DNA of 64,000 bases from Dactylorhiza incarnata. Its lineage: Eukaryota > Streptophyta > Magnoliopsida > Asparagales > Orchidaceae. The position numbers and the translations under genes were made by a program. The stretch is from positions 2,022,501-2,086,500 of the forward strand of contig JAWHQI010000228.1 in NCBI GenBank assembly GCA_033032865.1. Reading direction: 5' to 3'. The stretch's first letter is position 1. The number at the start of each line of letters is the position of its first letter. Below the pieces are notes generated by a model. It did not search any database. It was not told the DNA's origin and saw only the letters and a list, made by a program, of their open reading frames with translations. Shown here one piece after another: positions 13,127 through 24,739 of this stretch.

Positions 13127-13164
13127 GCTACCGCCGGCGTTAGTAGCTATCGCCGGGCGGTAGT
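13127..13164. repeat. Palindromic motif inside Sire1 gag
   Basis: GCTACCGCCGGCG and CTATCGCCGGGCGGTAG occur within the gag reading frame, just after codons for FGLAY. The motif family is that of the Sire1 U3, and Sire2 has its own palindrome at the matching codons. Confidence 0.7.
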
Positions 13165-14795
13165 GATCATTTTTATATGCAAGTCCGAATTTTTTAGACC
13201 CAAAGCATTGATTACCCAGAAGCATATCCAGGGATTTTTGTCCAATCCCGAATTTGTTTATGGCTAAATTGAGGTTATGATTTTGTTCTTTAAGAGATGT
13301 GTTTTCTTTCACAATCATAACACATTTATTTTCAAATCCCTTTTTGTTCTTTTCTATTTCTAACATAGAAATTTTCAATTTCCTCTCTAAGTCCCCCTTT
13401 TCTTTTGCAATGATTTTGTTTTGTGAGAGGGCATTAGAGAGAGAAATTTCAAGTTCTTTTGTCTTAAATAGAGAGTGCTCACATTCTTGACATGAAACCT
13501 TTCGTTTTTCAAGAGAGACTAAATTTTTTGTGAGCCTACGATTTTCTTTCATAATAGATTCATTTTCATGATTTAATAAAACAAATTTATCATAAAGTTC
13601 TTCAAAGGTAGGAGGATATACCTCAGTGTCGCTAAGAACACTGGTGTCGTTGTCGTCGCTTTTAGCCATCAAGCACAAGTTTGCTTCCTCCTCACTACTT
13701 GACTCAGAACCGTTTGACTCTTCAGAGGAAGAGTCATCCCAAGTAGCGGCCTTCAGCACTTTCTTCTTTTCTTTTGCTTTCATTTGTTCTTTCCGTTCCT
13801 TTTGGTATTTTGGTCACTGGCTCCGAATGTGCCCGGTTTTTCTGCAGTGATAGCATTCTGGAGGCGGCCTTTCTTCTTCGTCATCGCTTCCTTTTTCTTT
13901 CCTTGATGAAGAGGAAGATCCCTTTCGTCGAGTGTCCTTTTGGAAGAATTTTCTGAATGTGTTCCTTCTTTCTGGATTCCTGATGAACTTTTTGAAGTTC
14001 TTCACCAGGAGTCCTTCTTCATCATCATCGTCCTCTTCGGTGCACTCCTTCTTTGATGTTAGTGCCAACGCCTTTTTCTTCGGCTCTTTGTTGTATTCTT
14101 CATGTTGAATTTGCAGTTCTACCTCATGGGTTTTGAGATTCCCAATGAGGTTCTCGATCTGGAGTGTTCTTAAGTTGTGCGACTCCGAGATGACTGTCAC
14201 CTTCAGGTTGAACCTTGGTGGTAAGGAACGAAGGATTTTCCTCACCAAGTCCCCGTCGGAGTAGGTCTTTCCAAGTGCCTTTGATGCGTTGACAATCTTT
14301 GTGAAGCGAGTGTACATGGAGTTGATGTCCTCTTCCGTGTCCATCCTGAATTTCTCGTATTCAGATTCCAGTTGAAACAGCTTTGCATCTTTCACCTGCG
14401 ATGTACCTTCGTGAGTTACTTCTAATTGATTCCAAATATCATAAGCAGTAGTGCATGCAGAAATTCCATTAAACTCAGTCCTATTTAAGGCGCAATATAA
14501 AGCGTTCATTGCTTTAGCATTATTTTTACACTTTAGTTTATCGTTGTCATCCCATTTATCCTTAGGTTTTGCTAATGTCGCCTCTCCTACTACAGTTGTA
14601 GGCGGAGAGTATCGCACTTCTACCATGTTCCATACTTCTACATCCATGGTCATAAGAAAACACATCATTCGATTTTTCCAGTAGTTAAAATCTGACCCAG
14701 TAAAGAGAGGTGGTCGACTAACCCCTTGACCCTCAGGAAAAGCGAGATCATGAGACACCATTGTTCCCGGTTGTTAAGCCGATTGGAACAAAACC

Positions 14796-14807
14796 GCTCT
14801 GATACCA
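14796..14807 (-). promoter_or_regulatory. Sire1 primer-binding site (tRNA-iMet)
   Basis: The minus strand reads TGGTATCAGAGC two bases inside the 5' LTR, the standard plant initiator-methionine tRNA primer site. It fixes the element's orientation. Confidence 0.95.
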
Positions 14808-14809
14808 CT

Positions 14810-15924
14810 TGTTGGATCGGTAGGCGTCCTTAGAGGGGGGGGGGGGGGGTGAATAAGGGTTTTAAGGATTTTAAAACTATGAATATGACAATCAAGACAA
14901 TCAAGACAATCAAGTAAAGAGAAAATAGAGACAAGATTGTATTAACTTGAGAGACATGATTACAAAACTTGATCTCTTATGAAAGCTAGAAATCAAAGCT
15001 AAATAGAAAAGACAACTTTTGGTTTTCTATCCCGACTCGCTTCCCCACGAACCGGTGGCCCTAGCCTTGTCCTCCCCGGATTCGGCCTCAAGCCGCTCTA
15101 ACCAATCCCACCCCGGATGTGGCCTCAAGCCCCCCTAGACCTAGCCTAGATCTAGTCGCCAACACGAGGCGAATTTCCCCCTAAGTCCTACCCAGACCTA
15201 GTCGCCAACACGAGGCGATTTCACTACCGTTTACAAGATGAAAAAGAAATAACAATAATTAAAAACTCCCTTATGATGAACTTCTGAAGTGGTGACGAAG
15301 ATCCGCTGGAGAATCAGCGTTTGTCGAAGCGGACTTCGCTCGGGTTCGGCTTGATGGAATCCTCCTTCAGAAATCGGCAGAGCTTCGCTGGGTCTTCAAG
15401 ATTCGGCCAAGATGGGCCTCTGGAACTCGAGCAATCTCTCTCTCTGAGGTGTATACAATTGGTGTCTAGAACACGAGGAGATGGGGTCCTTTTATAGCCC
15501 AAGCGCTACCGCCGGCGCTAGCGCTACCGTCGGCGCTAGCCCGGATTAAGAAACAATTTGTGCGCCCGAATCTCCAATCCGTGGCAACCCGTTGTTCTAT
15601 TCCTTCTGTGCGCTCCGCTACCGCTGGCTCTATCCGCTATCTCCAGCGCTATCCCTGGTTAGGAAACTCTTTGCGCGGCAAGATCTTCAATCCGAGGCAA
15701 CAATTTCACCATGCCTTCTGTGCATCGAGCTAGCGCCGGCGCTATCCACTATCGCCTGCGCTAGTGATCAGTTTGGAGTTGATGACTCAATTTCGGGGGC
15801 AACCACCATATGTAAACCTTGAGTCATTTGGACCTAATTAACCTGCACACTTGAACACACAAGATCAAATACATAGGATTTGTTATTCTCAAACCTAGGA
15901 GATGCGGAAGACAGTGTTCCAACA
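14810..15924 (-). repeat. Sire1 right (5') LTR
   Basis: This 1115-base LTR is nearly identical to 6548-7672. The TATA box on the minus strand is at 15490-15496, and the U3 palindromes are at about 15503-15540, 15615-15655 and 15727-15766. A run of 13 G near its start is longer than in the other LTR. Confidence 0.95.
15490..15496 (-). promoter_or_regulatory. Sire1 5' LTR TATA box
   Basis: TATAAAA on the minus strand lies between the U3 palindromes and the R-U5 part. Transcription would start about 30 bases further, near 15460. Confidence 0.7.
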
Positions 15925-16186
15925 GTGTGGGTAGGTGTAAATAGCCTATGTTTTAAATTTCAGGGCCATACCAAATACCAGTAGAAAGATATTCAAGAAC
16001 TTGTGACTACCCTACCCTAGGGACCAGTCCTAGCAAAATGACTCCACATGGGGGCTATAGTGCCCCTATTGACCTGAAATAAATTTTCACTTAAACTAGA
16101 CACCAAGGGCTACAACATTCATGTTGGGCACTTTTTCATTAGAGGGGTTCTAGTATTTCTAATAATTAAAATAAAATACAAGTCTC

Positions 16187-16625
16187 TGCGTTTGACGAAA
16201 TCCGATCTGCATTCGACGAACGCCGTGCTTCAGTTCGACGAAATCAGTTCTCCAGCCAGTTCAGCAGATCATAACTCGGTTCGACGAACTCCAGATTTAG
16301 TTCGACGAACTCCAGATTCAGTTCGACGAATTAATTCAGTTCGACGAATTAATTCAGTTCGGCGAATTAATTCCATTCGACGAACTCCGGGTTCAGTTCG
16401 ACGAACTCAACTATCAGTTCGGCGAATTAATTCTGTTCGACGAACTCCGGGTTCAGTTCGACGAACTCAACTATCAGTTCGACGAACTCCAGAGTGTGTT
16501 CGATGAATGAATTCCATTCGATGAACTCCAGATTCAGTTCGACGAACTCAACTATCAGTTCGACGATCTCAGGCTACAGCTCGACGAATTTCTTCTACTC
16601 AGATCGACGAATTAATAAAATAACG
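16187..16625. repeat. GTTCGACGAAC minisatellite, left LTR of element G
   Basis: More than 20 irregular units are built on the 11-base palindrome GTTCGACGAAC, alternating with ATTAATTC and TCCAGATTCA-type spacers. The matching array in the right LTR is at 22797-23226. The long ORF across it is a by-product of the repeat, not a gene. Confidence 0.9.
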
Positions 16626-17715
16626 ATATAACATAATCATTTAAATCTGCGAATAGCTGATCATGGCAGATCCGATGTCTCTTAGTCATCATCCCCGTTG
16701 GATGGACGGCGAGCGACAGCCCGTCCTGGGATTCTTTGCGTGACAATTTCCCGGCCACCTATGCCTCTTCCTGGCCACCAATGCCACCATCACCTCCAAT
16801 GAGGTGGTGGCCGGCGATAGGGGGTGGTTGGCCGGCCGGAGGTGGTCAGAATCAGAGTTTATAGGAGGGGAAAGAGATCTAGAATCGAGCCCTTGCGGAA
16901 GCAAGATCCGAGCCCAATTGAGCTCGGATCAAGCCCCAAATTATCATAAGATCTAGCACTAAGGGAGAGGAGGCGGATCGGACCTGTGTGGGGTTTTGGT
17001 GGCACGAATTCCGGCGAGTCGCCATGGCTGGAAGTGGAGCTTTCAACGCCATGTCGATCCTAGCTTCTGGTGCTTGATTTCTTTGGGGAAGGTGGGGAAA
17101 CTCCTCCTCTTCATCCACTGAAGGTGTTATAAGGTCCAATTGGTGGAGGGGAAGAGCCAAACCATCAATCACCATTATCACCATTAATTGTGAATTTCGG
17201 CCAACTGAATTCCTCTTGATTCAGCCCCCATGTGAGCAAGAAAAACCCCCAAACTTCTTTTAACAGCCAGAGGAGATGAATCCCCATCAATTGGGAGATC
17301 AATTGGCCTTCCTTGGCCATGAATCTCATTAATCCTCCTTTTCTCTCTCTTCAAATTCGGGGAAACTCCCAATTTCTTTCTCCTAGTCACCCCTTCCAGA
17401 AATTGGATGGCATTCCATGTAATTTCAGCCTCATGAGACTAGAGTGTCACTTTAATTGGGCCTAGCCCAAGTGGATTGAGCTTGAGTTAGCCTTTTCCCC
17501 TCTTTTTGGGCAAGGTTGGCCAAGTGTTGACTTGAGGTGTTGAATTGGTCAACTGATGGGTTGACTGGTCCAAGTGGTGTGTCTTGAGTCCCTTGACATC
17601 ACCCAAAGTTGGTTGAGTCATGGTGGTGCCCCAATTGGGCCAATTTATCCAAAAGGTGTTGGTTTGACCAAAACAGAGCTAGAGTTGACTTGGGTGAAAT
17701 TGGCCAAATTGGTGA

Positions 17716-19413
17716 CTAAAGCTCTTATTTATATGGGTAGACAACGCTTCTATAAAGTTTTCTCCGCATGTTTAGGTTCTTATTCCTTCAAGTACATCTG
17801 AGTGATCAATCAACTCCACTCTACAACTTATCCAGTTCTTACCAAGGGTGGAACTGATCAGATCATCAAACGTTCCAATCATCCTCAAAATTTCAGGGGT
17901 TGCACTTGTGAATCTTATGAGTATATGTTAACTAATCTTTATTAGTATTCTTGTTTATAAGATGACTCCCAATCACTTTCTCTGTGGAGTTTGATTCATA
18001 AGGTATACGGGTAAAATTCTTTTGAAACCATAAGATTTTCACAAGTCAATTTCATCATGGAAATATCATCACGTTTATTTCACAAATTCCTATCGCTTCC
18101 ACATATGCTAGTCTTGATCACTTTCGGATGGTCCAAAGTAAGATAAACTTAGATCGTTCTTATCATAGTAAACTCAAACACTATATTTTAATTCCAATAA
18201 GTCATCGTCTAAGATCTCGGGTTATTCATCATCATAGATCCCAAGGTATAAGGGTTATTATTGTAGTGAAAATTTTCTACCATGACAGGGCGTGATTTTT
18301 AACAATTCATGAGTTAATCACTTATGAATGCCCCAAACTACCAGAACTTTCAAATATAACTACAACTTGTATGACCTAGTTTTCGTCCTCAACTTCTAGA
18401 ATGGGACATCGGCACCCTAAGTGATTAATCCTGGCGACTTTACATTTCCAATGATTCAACCAAGGTCAAGTCGTTTCTTGATCTACGATGTCCTTTTATT
18501 GTCCTGGTAATTCTTCAGATCATCATTCCAGACCTACTGTTACACCATCTCGTCTTTGCCTGCATAACATTGAATAAGATTGACCTCAAAATCACTATGT
18601 TTACGACGCAACATCTTCTAAATTAGATCCAAAGGAAACCCAAGTCAGTTACTAATTTGCCCAGTAAACAAAAGGTCACCCCCAATAAACAAAAGATAAG
18701 GCCCAATAAACAAAAGATAAGCCAATATCTATTTTGGGCTAAGTATCTTTGATATCGCCATGTTATATTCATCCCAAGTATGCAAACAATCCTTAGGGCA
18801 CACAACATTATACTTGGGGTTCTATCTTGAGACTTGTTGATATACTCCACACCTTAGACTCATCCAGGTACCTTCTACGACAACCATATCAGGGTCAACA
18901 TATGACCCAATCCCAAATGGGTATCTTCTGAACTTGAATTCTTATCTGACCCTCGATGTTTGTCGTGGTGGTTGTCTCAAGGTAATCATGTCACCGATAC
19001 GAGGCTGAGTCTACGAGTCCCCTAGCTTCTGGTTATGTGTCAATCTCTCTTTCTTTAGCCTCTTTGGGGTATCCTTGTACCTTCACCAAAGTTATACCTA
19101 TGGTCTATTTCATACTAGGGCATGGTATAAATTGTCATGGTAAGTCATGTGTCCTAGTGGGGTTGAGTATAACTCATTGACTAAAGGACTGTCTAAAGAG
19201 ATCTTTGTAGCCAGAGGTATTCCCTGCTGGGGGCAAGGTTCGCCGCAGGCTACAAAAGAAAACTTGCCAAAAGGATTCAGTTAAAAGTGGACTTTTTCAT
19301 GTGATTTCCCCATATGGGCACACCATTGCTTCCGCTGCTTATGTTTTACTCAAACTAACCTCGCGCGGGGTGGCCCAAGGTTTGTGGACTTCTTTTCTTC
19401 AGATCGAGGTATT
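17716..19413 (-). other. Residual internal region of element G, no coding sequence
   Basis: This 1.7-kb stretch lies between the truncated left LTR and the primer site. No ORF resembles gag or pol. A small three-copy tandem repeat of about 24 bases, containing AATAAACAAAAGATAAG, is at about 18660-18725. The region presumably adjoins a deletion that removed the coding part. Confidence 0.5.
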
Positions 19414-19425
19414 CCTCTGATACCA
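19414..19425 (-). promoter_or_regulatory. Element G primer-binding site (tRNA-iMet)
   Basis: The minus strand reads TGGTATCAGAGG three bases inside the right LTR. This is one mismatch from the common iMet site and shows that the right LTR is the 5' LTR. Confidence 0.85.
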
Positions 19426-19428
19426 CTT

Positions 19429-22400
19429 TGTAAGACCCCCTTATTTTTCTTGTGAAAACCCGGGTCTTATGCCCAGAACCGCCGCTTTGTGGTGACACAA
19501 TCACTCGGGAAGGTCGCCACTACAAAATGTCGATCCTGTTGGCCATATTGATCACAAGAGAAGAAAAGTATAAACGAACAAATAGAAATTCAAGTCCACA
19601 AATCACATGGTATATATAATAAATGTCCACATAGTATAATTGAAATAACAATGTTAAAATAATAAAGGGCACATACCATGTACATCATGTCATCACTACA
19701 AGAACACTCGCGGAAGCTAACTACTAATCACTCACTGATCCTGAAACTTGTGCTCCTGTACTAGACTGGCCTGCCTCCATCTGCACCGACCTTTGGTGCT
19801 GCAGCACCTCCTCGGTCCCCTAAAATGATAAGGTCCACCGACTGTTAGTCAAAAGACTAAGCCAATCCCCCACCCCTCCCCCGGTGACTCCTAGGCACCG
19901 CGCGAGAAGGATGAAGCGGAGGACATCAAGGGGTTTAAACAATTGCAGGTGACAGGGGCATAATCTACAGGGAATGTTTCTACAACTACACATATGTATA
20001 TAGATAATTGAAGCGGTATGTAAAACAGGGTAAAGAACAAGTAAGGTACAATAAGTAAAGACATGTATATAATAGAAAAGTAACCATTGATATATAGGAA
20101 TGCCCATACAAACTATAGACCAAGGGGTCATTTATCAAGGCATATCGTATAAAGAGTCCCATAACCAATTTATACGATAGGGGTAGGGGTTGAAATGCAA
20201 TGTTTATGCTATGGCATGCAAGGTATGCAGTTTATGCTATGTTCATACAAATGCCACCCACACACTTCGACTCTATGCGCACAGACCTTTAGTTCCCCCT
20301 TTTTGGAGCTAGCAAGACTCCCAGGATACTCCAGTAGTGGCAAATGAAAGAGGTGGGTTGGGCCTCGCCCACCTCTAGGTTGGTATTCACACTACCTAAC
20401 CTAGACCTATCGTACACCTCAACACAGAACCACGGAGCATCTGCGTACTCTTACTGGCTGGACCACTAGACTTTCATGGCTAAGTGCAAATTCCACACTT
20501 GCCGAGTCAACGTATTGACGTCGGTTTGAACGACCGTCCAATACCGAAGACCCGCCACCTTCATGCACATGCAAACATGTTCTATTATATCCCGAGCCAT
20601 AAACTCCCCGGCCTAACCTGCCTATCATCATAACCTTCCGGGCCAACGGCTCGCCGGACCAACCCGTCCGTACCAACAAGCTTTACTGAGTCACAAGCTC
20701 ACCAGACTAACTAGTCCGCTGCTTCAACCACCGAGCCTGCCGCTCGTACAACCAAACCAACTAATCTCCCGTAATTACGGGGTGTGGGTGTGGGTGTGTG
20801 TATTATTAAGTTAGTCTTGTACATCAACTTATCCCTACAATTTATGGTAAATCTTGGACTTCCCGAGGATTACCATGTTAGGGGCTCGCTACGGTACTAG
20901 GAACTATAATGGGATGACACCACAAAGCCACCTTTGTCAAGACACTTAGTATTGTTGGTATCTACCCATAAGAACACCCTCCTTGTTATTACACTTGGAT
21001 TACCCTAAGTATTTTATGACAGGCTAAGGGAAAGACGATCTTTCGTCAATCCCGAGCACAACTATACCCTTAACTCACCAAGCACACCCTCATAACCAAA
21101 ACTCCTTTTGGTGACCTTCAATCTCTTTAACCTGACCATGTACACCAACTACATGCCACTTCCACTTGGTAGGCCCTTAAATATCCAAATTTCACATTTT
21201 TACTATACGCAGACCAAACTAACTATATGAAGCTTATAAGTAGAGGTACTCTAAATATTCACCCACATGACACAAGATTTTTACTGGAGGACTATCATGG
21301 CAACATAAAACTAAATCCAGATATTCATATTTTTCCTTAACATTTTAGCATTTATTGTACTTTCTCCAATATTAGCCAAGTATGAATATGAGCATGAAGT
21401 GTAAGGTATTCTTATGATATGGATCCCATAAAATTAAGATAATATCATGCCAAAATAACCATAAGTACAGAATGTCACAATTTTACAATCAAGAATTGTC
21501 CTCTAATTATAATATTGAACATTTAACCAAAATTAGAAATTAAAGAAGCAACCGCCAACAATATTTGTCCAAAAATTATGGGAATATTACCAGACATTTA
21601 TATTGATCAGAAAAGTTCTCAATCCAAATTTTAGAATTTATAAAGGCATATTAACCACTTAAATAAATATTCCAAAGAAATCCTAATATGAGCATGTTGT
21701 GAAGTAGCCTACAGATAACAATCTCCAAAAATTTTATAAAAATTCACAGAGCTTCCTAGTGCTCTGAAATGTCCTATCACCAAGTTGCACATTTTTCCAA
21801 AGAGGTTTGGAGCCTCAATTATTTTTCTTAAGATTAAGACAAAATAAGTGCCTTGTGAATGAAGTGCTGGTTAAATCATCTAATTAATTACACAGAAATT
21901 AGCAGAGGTCCATCATACGATTATAAAGGCACTACTAAGGTTTCATCATCATCCAAGACCATTTGAGCATGTAAATATCTCTTATAAGAAATTTCCCTAA
22001 AGAGGTTATGTCCTAATTTAGGGGAAATAAGTACTCCTAAAATTCTCTGAAAATTCCCTAGAGCATAATCACACCCCATGAACATATCTCCTAAATTCTA
22101 TGGCCATTCTAGGGATTTTGACCACATGGCCTTCACAAGGTTCTATATGCACCCCAAGGGGTAAAACTTGGGTCCTAGGGCATATCCACCTCTACACCAC
22201 CCCATCTTACTCATGAAGTTGTTTTAGGTGATCCTAAACAAGTGGCCAAGGTTTCAACTCATGGTGATGAGTTCTGACCACCATACCCTAAGATAAACAC
22301 CATGCCCTAACTTTGACCCAATTTGACCTAACTTGGGTTGACAAATTACCCAATCAAATCAGTCCCAATTGGGCTGAGATTTTTACCAAGGTCATACAAT

Positions 22401-24739
22401 AACCCCAAGGAGCACACACCAAAATTTGGAGGGCATTGGAGGTCATTTGACCTACTAATTAATTAATATTTGATTTATGAAATTATTACAAAAACCTTAA
22501 AAAAGGTTCTCCTAAAATTCACATCTTTGGGTATAATGTGTGGGTAGGTGTAAATAGCCTATGTTTTAAATTTCAGGGTCATACCATTTACCAGTAGAAA
22601 GATATTCAAGAACTTGTGACTGCCATACCCTAGGGACCAGTCCTAGCAAAATGACTCCACAGGGGGATATAGTGCCCCTATTGACCTGAAATAAATTTTC
22701 ACTTAAACTAGACACCAAGGGCTACAACATTCATGTTGGGCACTTTTTCATTTGAGGGGTTATAGTATTTTTAATAATTAAAATAAAATACAAGTCTCTA
22801 CGTTTGACGAAATCCGATCTGCGTTTGACGAAATCTGATCTGCGTTCGACCAACGCCGTGCTTCAGTTCGGCAAAATCAGTTCTCCAGCCAGTTCAGTGA
22901 TCATCTCTCAGTTCGACAGACTCCAGATTTAGTTTGACGAACTCCAGATTCAGTTCGACGAATTAATTCAGTTCGACGAATTAATTCAGTTCGTCTGATT
23001 AATTCCGTTCGACGAACTTCGGGTTCAGTTCGACGAACTCAATTATCAGTTCGGCAAATTAATTCCGTTCGACAAACTCAACTATCAGTTCAATGAACTC
23101 CAGAGTTTGTTCGACGAATGAATTCCGTTCGACGAACTCCGGATTCAGTTTGACGAACTCAACTATCAGTTCGACGAACTCAGGCTATAGCTCGACGAAT
23201 TTCTTCTACTCAGATCGACGAATTAATGAAATAACGATATAACATAATAATTTAAATCTGTGAATAGCTGATCATGGTAGATCCGACGGCTCATAGTCAT
23301 CGTCCCCATTGGATGGACGGCGAGCGACATCCCGTCCTGGGATTCTTTGCGGGACGATTTCCCGGCCACCTGTGCCTCTTACCGGTCAGCCAATGCCACC
23401 ACCACCTCCGTTGAGGTGGTGGACGATGATAAGGGGGGTGGTTAGCCAGCTGGAGGTGGTCGGAATCGGGGTTTAGAGGAGAGGAAAGAGAACTCAAATC
23501 TAGCCCTTTCGGAAGCACGGTCCGATCCCAATTGAGCTCGGATCAAGCCCCAAATTATCATAAGATCTAGCACTAAGGGAGAGGAGGCGGATCAGACCTG
23601 TGTGGAGGTTTGGTGGCGCAAATTCTGGCGAGTCGCCATGGCAGGAGGTGGAGCTTTCGGCGCAATGTTGATCCTAGCTTCTGGTGCTCGATTTCTTTAG
23701 GGAAGGTGGGGAAACTCCTCCTCTTCATCCACTGAAGGTGTTATAAGGTCCAATTGGGGGAGGGGAAGAGCCAAACCATCAATCACCATTATCACCAATA
23801 ATGGTGAATTTCGGCCAACTGAATTCCTCTTGATTCAGCCACCATGTGTGCAGGAAAAACCCCCAAACTTCTTGTAACAGCCAGAGGAGATGAATCCCCA
23901 TCAATTGGGAGATCAATTGGCCTCCCTTGGCCATGAATGTCATTAATCATCCTTTTCTCTCTCTTCAAATTGGGGGAAACTCCCAATTTATTTCTCGTAG
24001 TTACCCCTTCCAGAAATTGGATGGCATTCCATGTAATTTCAGCCTCATGAGACAAGAGTGTCACTTCAATTGGGCCTAGCCCAAGTGGATTGAGCTTGAG
24101 TTAGCCTTTTCCCCTCTTTTTGGGCAAGGTTGACCAAGTGTTGACTTGAGGTGTTGACTTGGTCAACTGATTGGTTCACTGGTCCAAGTGGTGTGTCTTG
24201 AATCCCTTGACATCACCCAAAGTTGGTTGAGTCATGGTGGTGCCCCAATTGGGCCAATTTATCCAAAAAGTGTTGGTTTGACCAAAATAGAGCTAGAGTT
24301 GACTTGGGTCAAATTGGCCCAATTGGTGGCCCAATGATGGGGCGTTTTGGTCCATTGGGTCCCTAATAACCTTATAAGGGTAGGGGAAAGGTCAATTGGG
24401 CATGGTGGAGGTCAATTGACCCTAATTAGGCTACTTTGTCCAATTTGGGGTTATGGTTGACTTTGGTCAATTTGGCCTCTTTGGTTGACCCCAATGGGTC
24501 CTTGGTGCTCTAAGGGGACCCCTAAAGGGTTAGGTATGCTATGTTGGGGGTCAAAGGGTCAGGGTGAGGCCCTTAAGTCCAACCCTATGCTTGTTAACTA
24601 GAAATTGCTATTTGTAGACCACTGTGGTTTCCTTCTTCCTGGCTAAGGACAAGTGGTCTCTTCAAGCTTCCTAGGGTTTTGTCATGACCTGGTCATGACA
24701 AAACCACTCTAGGGGTCTAGTTGTTTGGGGGATGTTACA
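19429..24739 (-). repeat. Right (5') LTR of element G, 5.3 kb, complete
   Basis: TGTAAGACCCCC at 19429 and GATGTTACA at 24739 bound a 5311-base LTR without any supported gene. It contains the uninterrupted site for Sire1 (22539-22543) and the GTTCGACGAAC array. The right third is full of TTGACC/GGTCAA phrases shared with other Gypsy LTRs here. Confidence 0.85.
22797..23226. repeat. GTTCGACGAAC minisatellite, right LTR of element G
   Basis: This is the counterpart of the 16187-16625 array with the same palindromic core. Unit order and several unit sequences differ, as expected for a changing tandem array. Confidence 0.9.

Larger units (their letters stand above)
12875..14761 (-). pseudogene. 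Sire1 gag (two premature stops)
   Basis: The ATG at 14759-14761 opens a Sirevirus-like gag: an N-terminal EGQGVSRPPLFTGSDFNYWK segment, a UBN2-type gag core, an acidic/basic linker and a first CCHC knuckle. That knuckle reads CYHCRKTGHIRSQ and then a TGA (13814-13816) where the last cysteine should be. The frame resumes into a coiled-coil-rich part (13115-13783) up to a TAA at 13115-13117. It then continues through a second intact CCHC knuckle (CANCLKFGHTSDSC, about 13000-13042) to the TAG at 12875-12877. The first two stops are damage, because Sire2 has sense codons there. The last is shared with Sire2. Confidence 0.85.
6548..15924 (-). mobile_element. Sire1: Sirevirus-type Copia retrotransposon
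   Basis: This is a complete 9.4-kb element on the minus strand: LTR (14810-15924), iMet primer site, gag, pol (protease, integrase, RT, RNase H), non-coding 3' region, polypurine tracts, LTR (6548-7672). The LTRs differ by roughly a dozen substitutions, a poly-G length change and a small indel, so insertion was recent. The domain order integrase-RT is that of Copia. The long gag with two zinc knuckles, repeated AGGGGGAGCA tracts near the 3' LTR and U3 palindromes fit the plant genus Sirevirus. The coding region has acquired nonsense codons, so the copy is probably not autonomous. It lies inside the left LTR of element G. Confidence 0.9.
3439..17715 (-). repeat. Left (3') LTR of element G, split by Sire1 and right-truncated
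   Basis: 3439-6547 plus 15930-17715 align co-linearly with 19429-24318 of the right LTR, with small substitutions and indels. Similarity stops near 17715, about 420 bases before the expected GTTACA end. There is no coding content. A near-TATA motif (TATAAA on the minus strand, 16856-16861) and the GTTCGACGAAC array lie in the right half. Confidence 0.85.
3439..24739 (-). mobile_element. Element G: Gypsy-type LTR element with 5.3-kb LTRs, nearly coreless
   Basis: A pair of direct LTRs (3439-17715 and 19429-24739) is flanked by TTCTT duplications. The left LTR starts TATAAG where the right starts TGTAAG, and both then share a reading such as AACCGCCGCTTTG. A tRNA-iMet primer site lies left of the right LTR, so the element is on the minus strand and the right LTR is the 5' one. 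Only 1.7 kb of non-coding sequence remains between the LTRs, and the left LTR has lost its last ~420 bases together with the polypurine tract. The left LTR is interrupted by Sire1. With no ORF, the lineage is assigned only from the TGTAAGACCC...GTTACA termini and similarity to LTRs of coding Gypsy elements. Confidence 0.85.

Noticed and set aside
16187..16625. Regularly spaced GTTCGACGAA units resembling a CRISPR-like array
   Set aside because: Units vary, spacers are themselves repeats of a few words, and the array lies in a plant LTR with a matching array in the partner LTR. It is a minisatellite.
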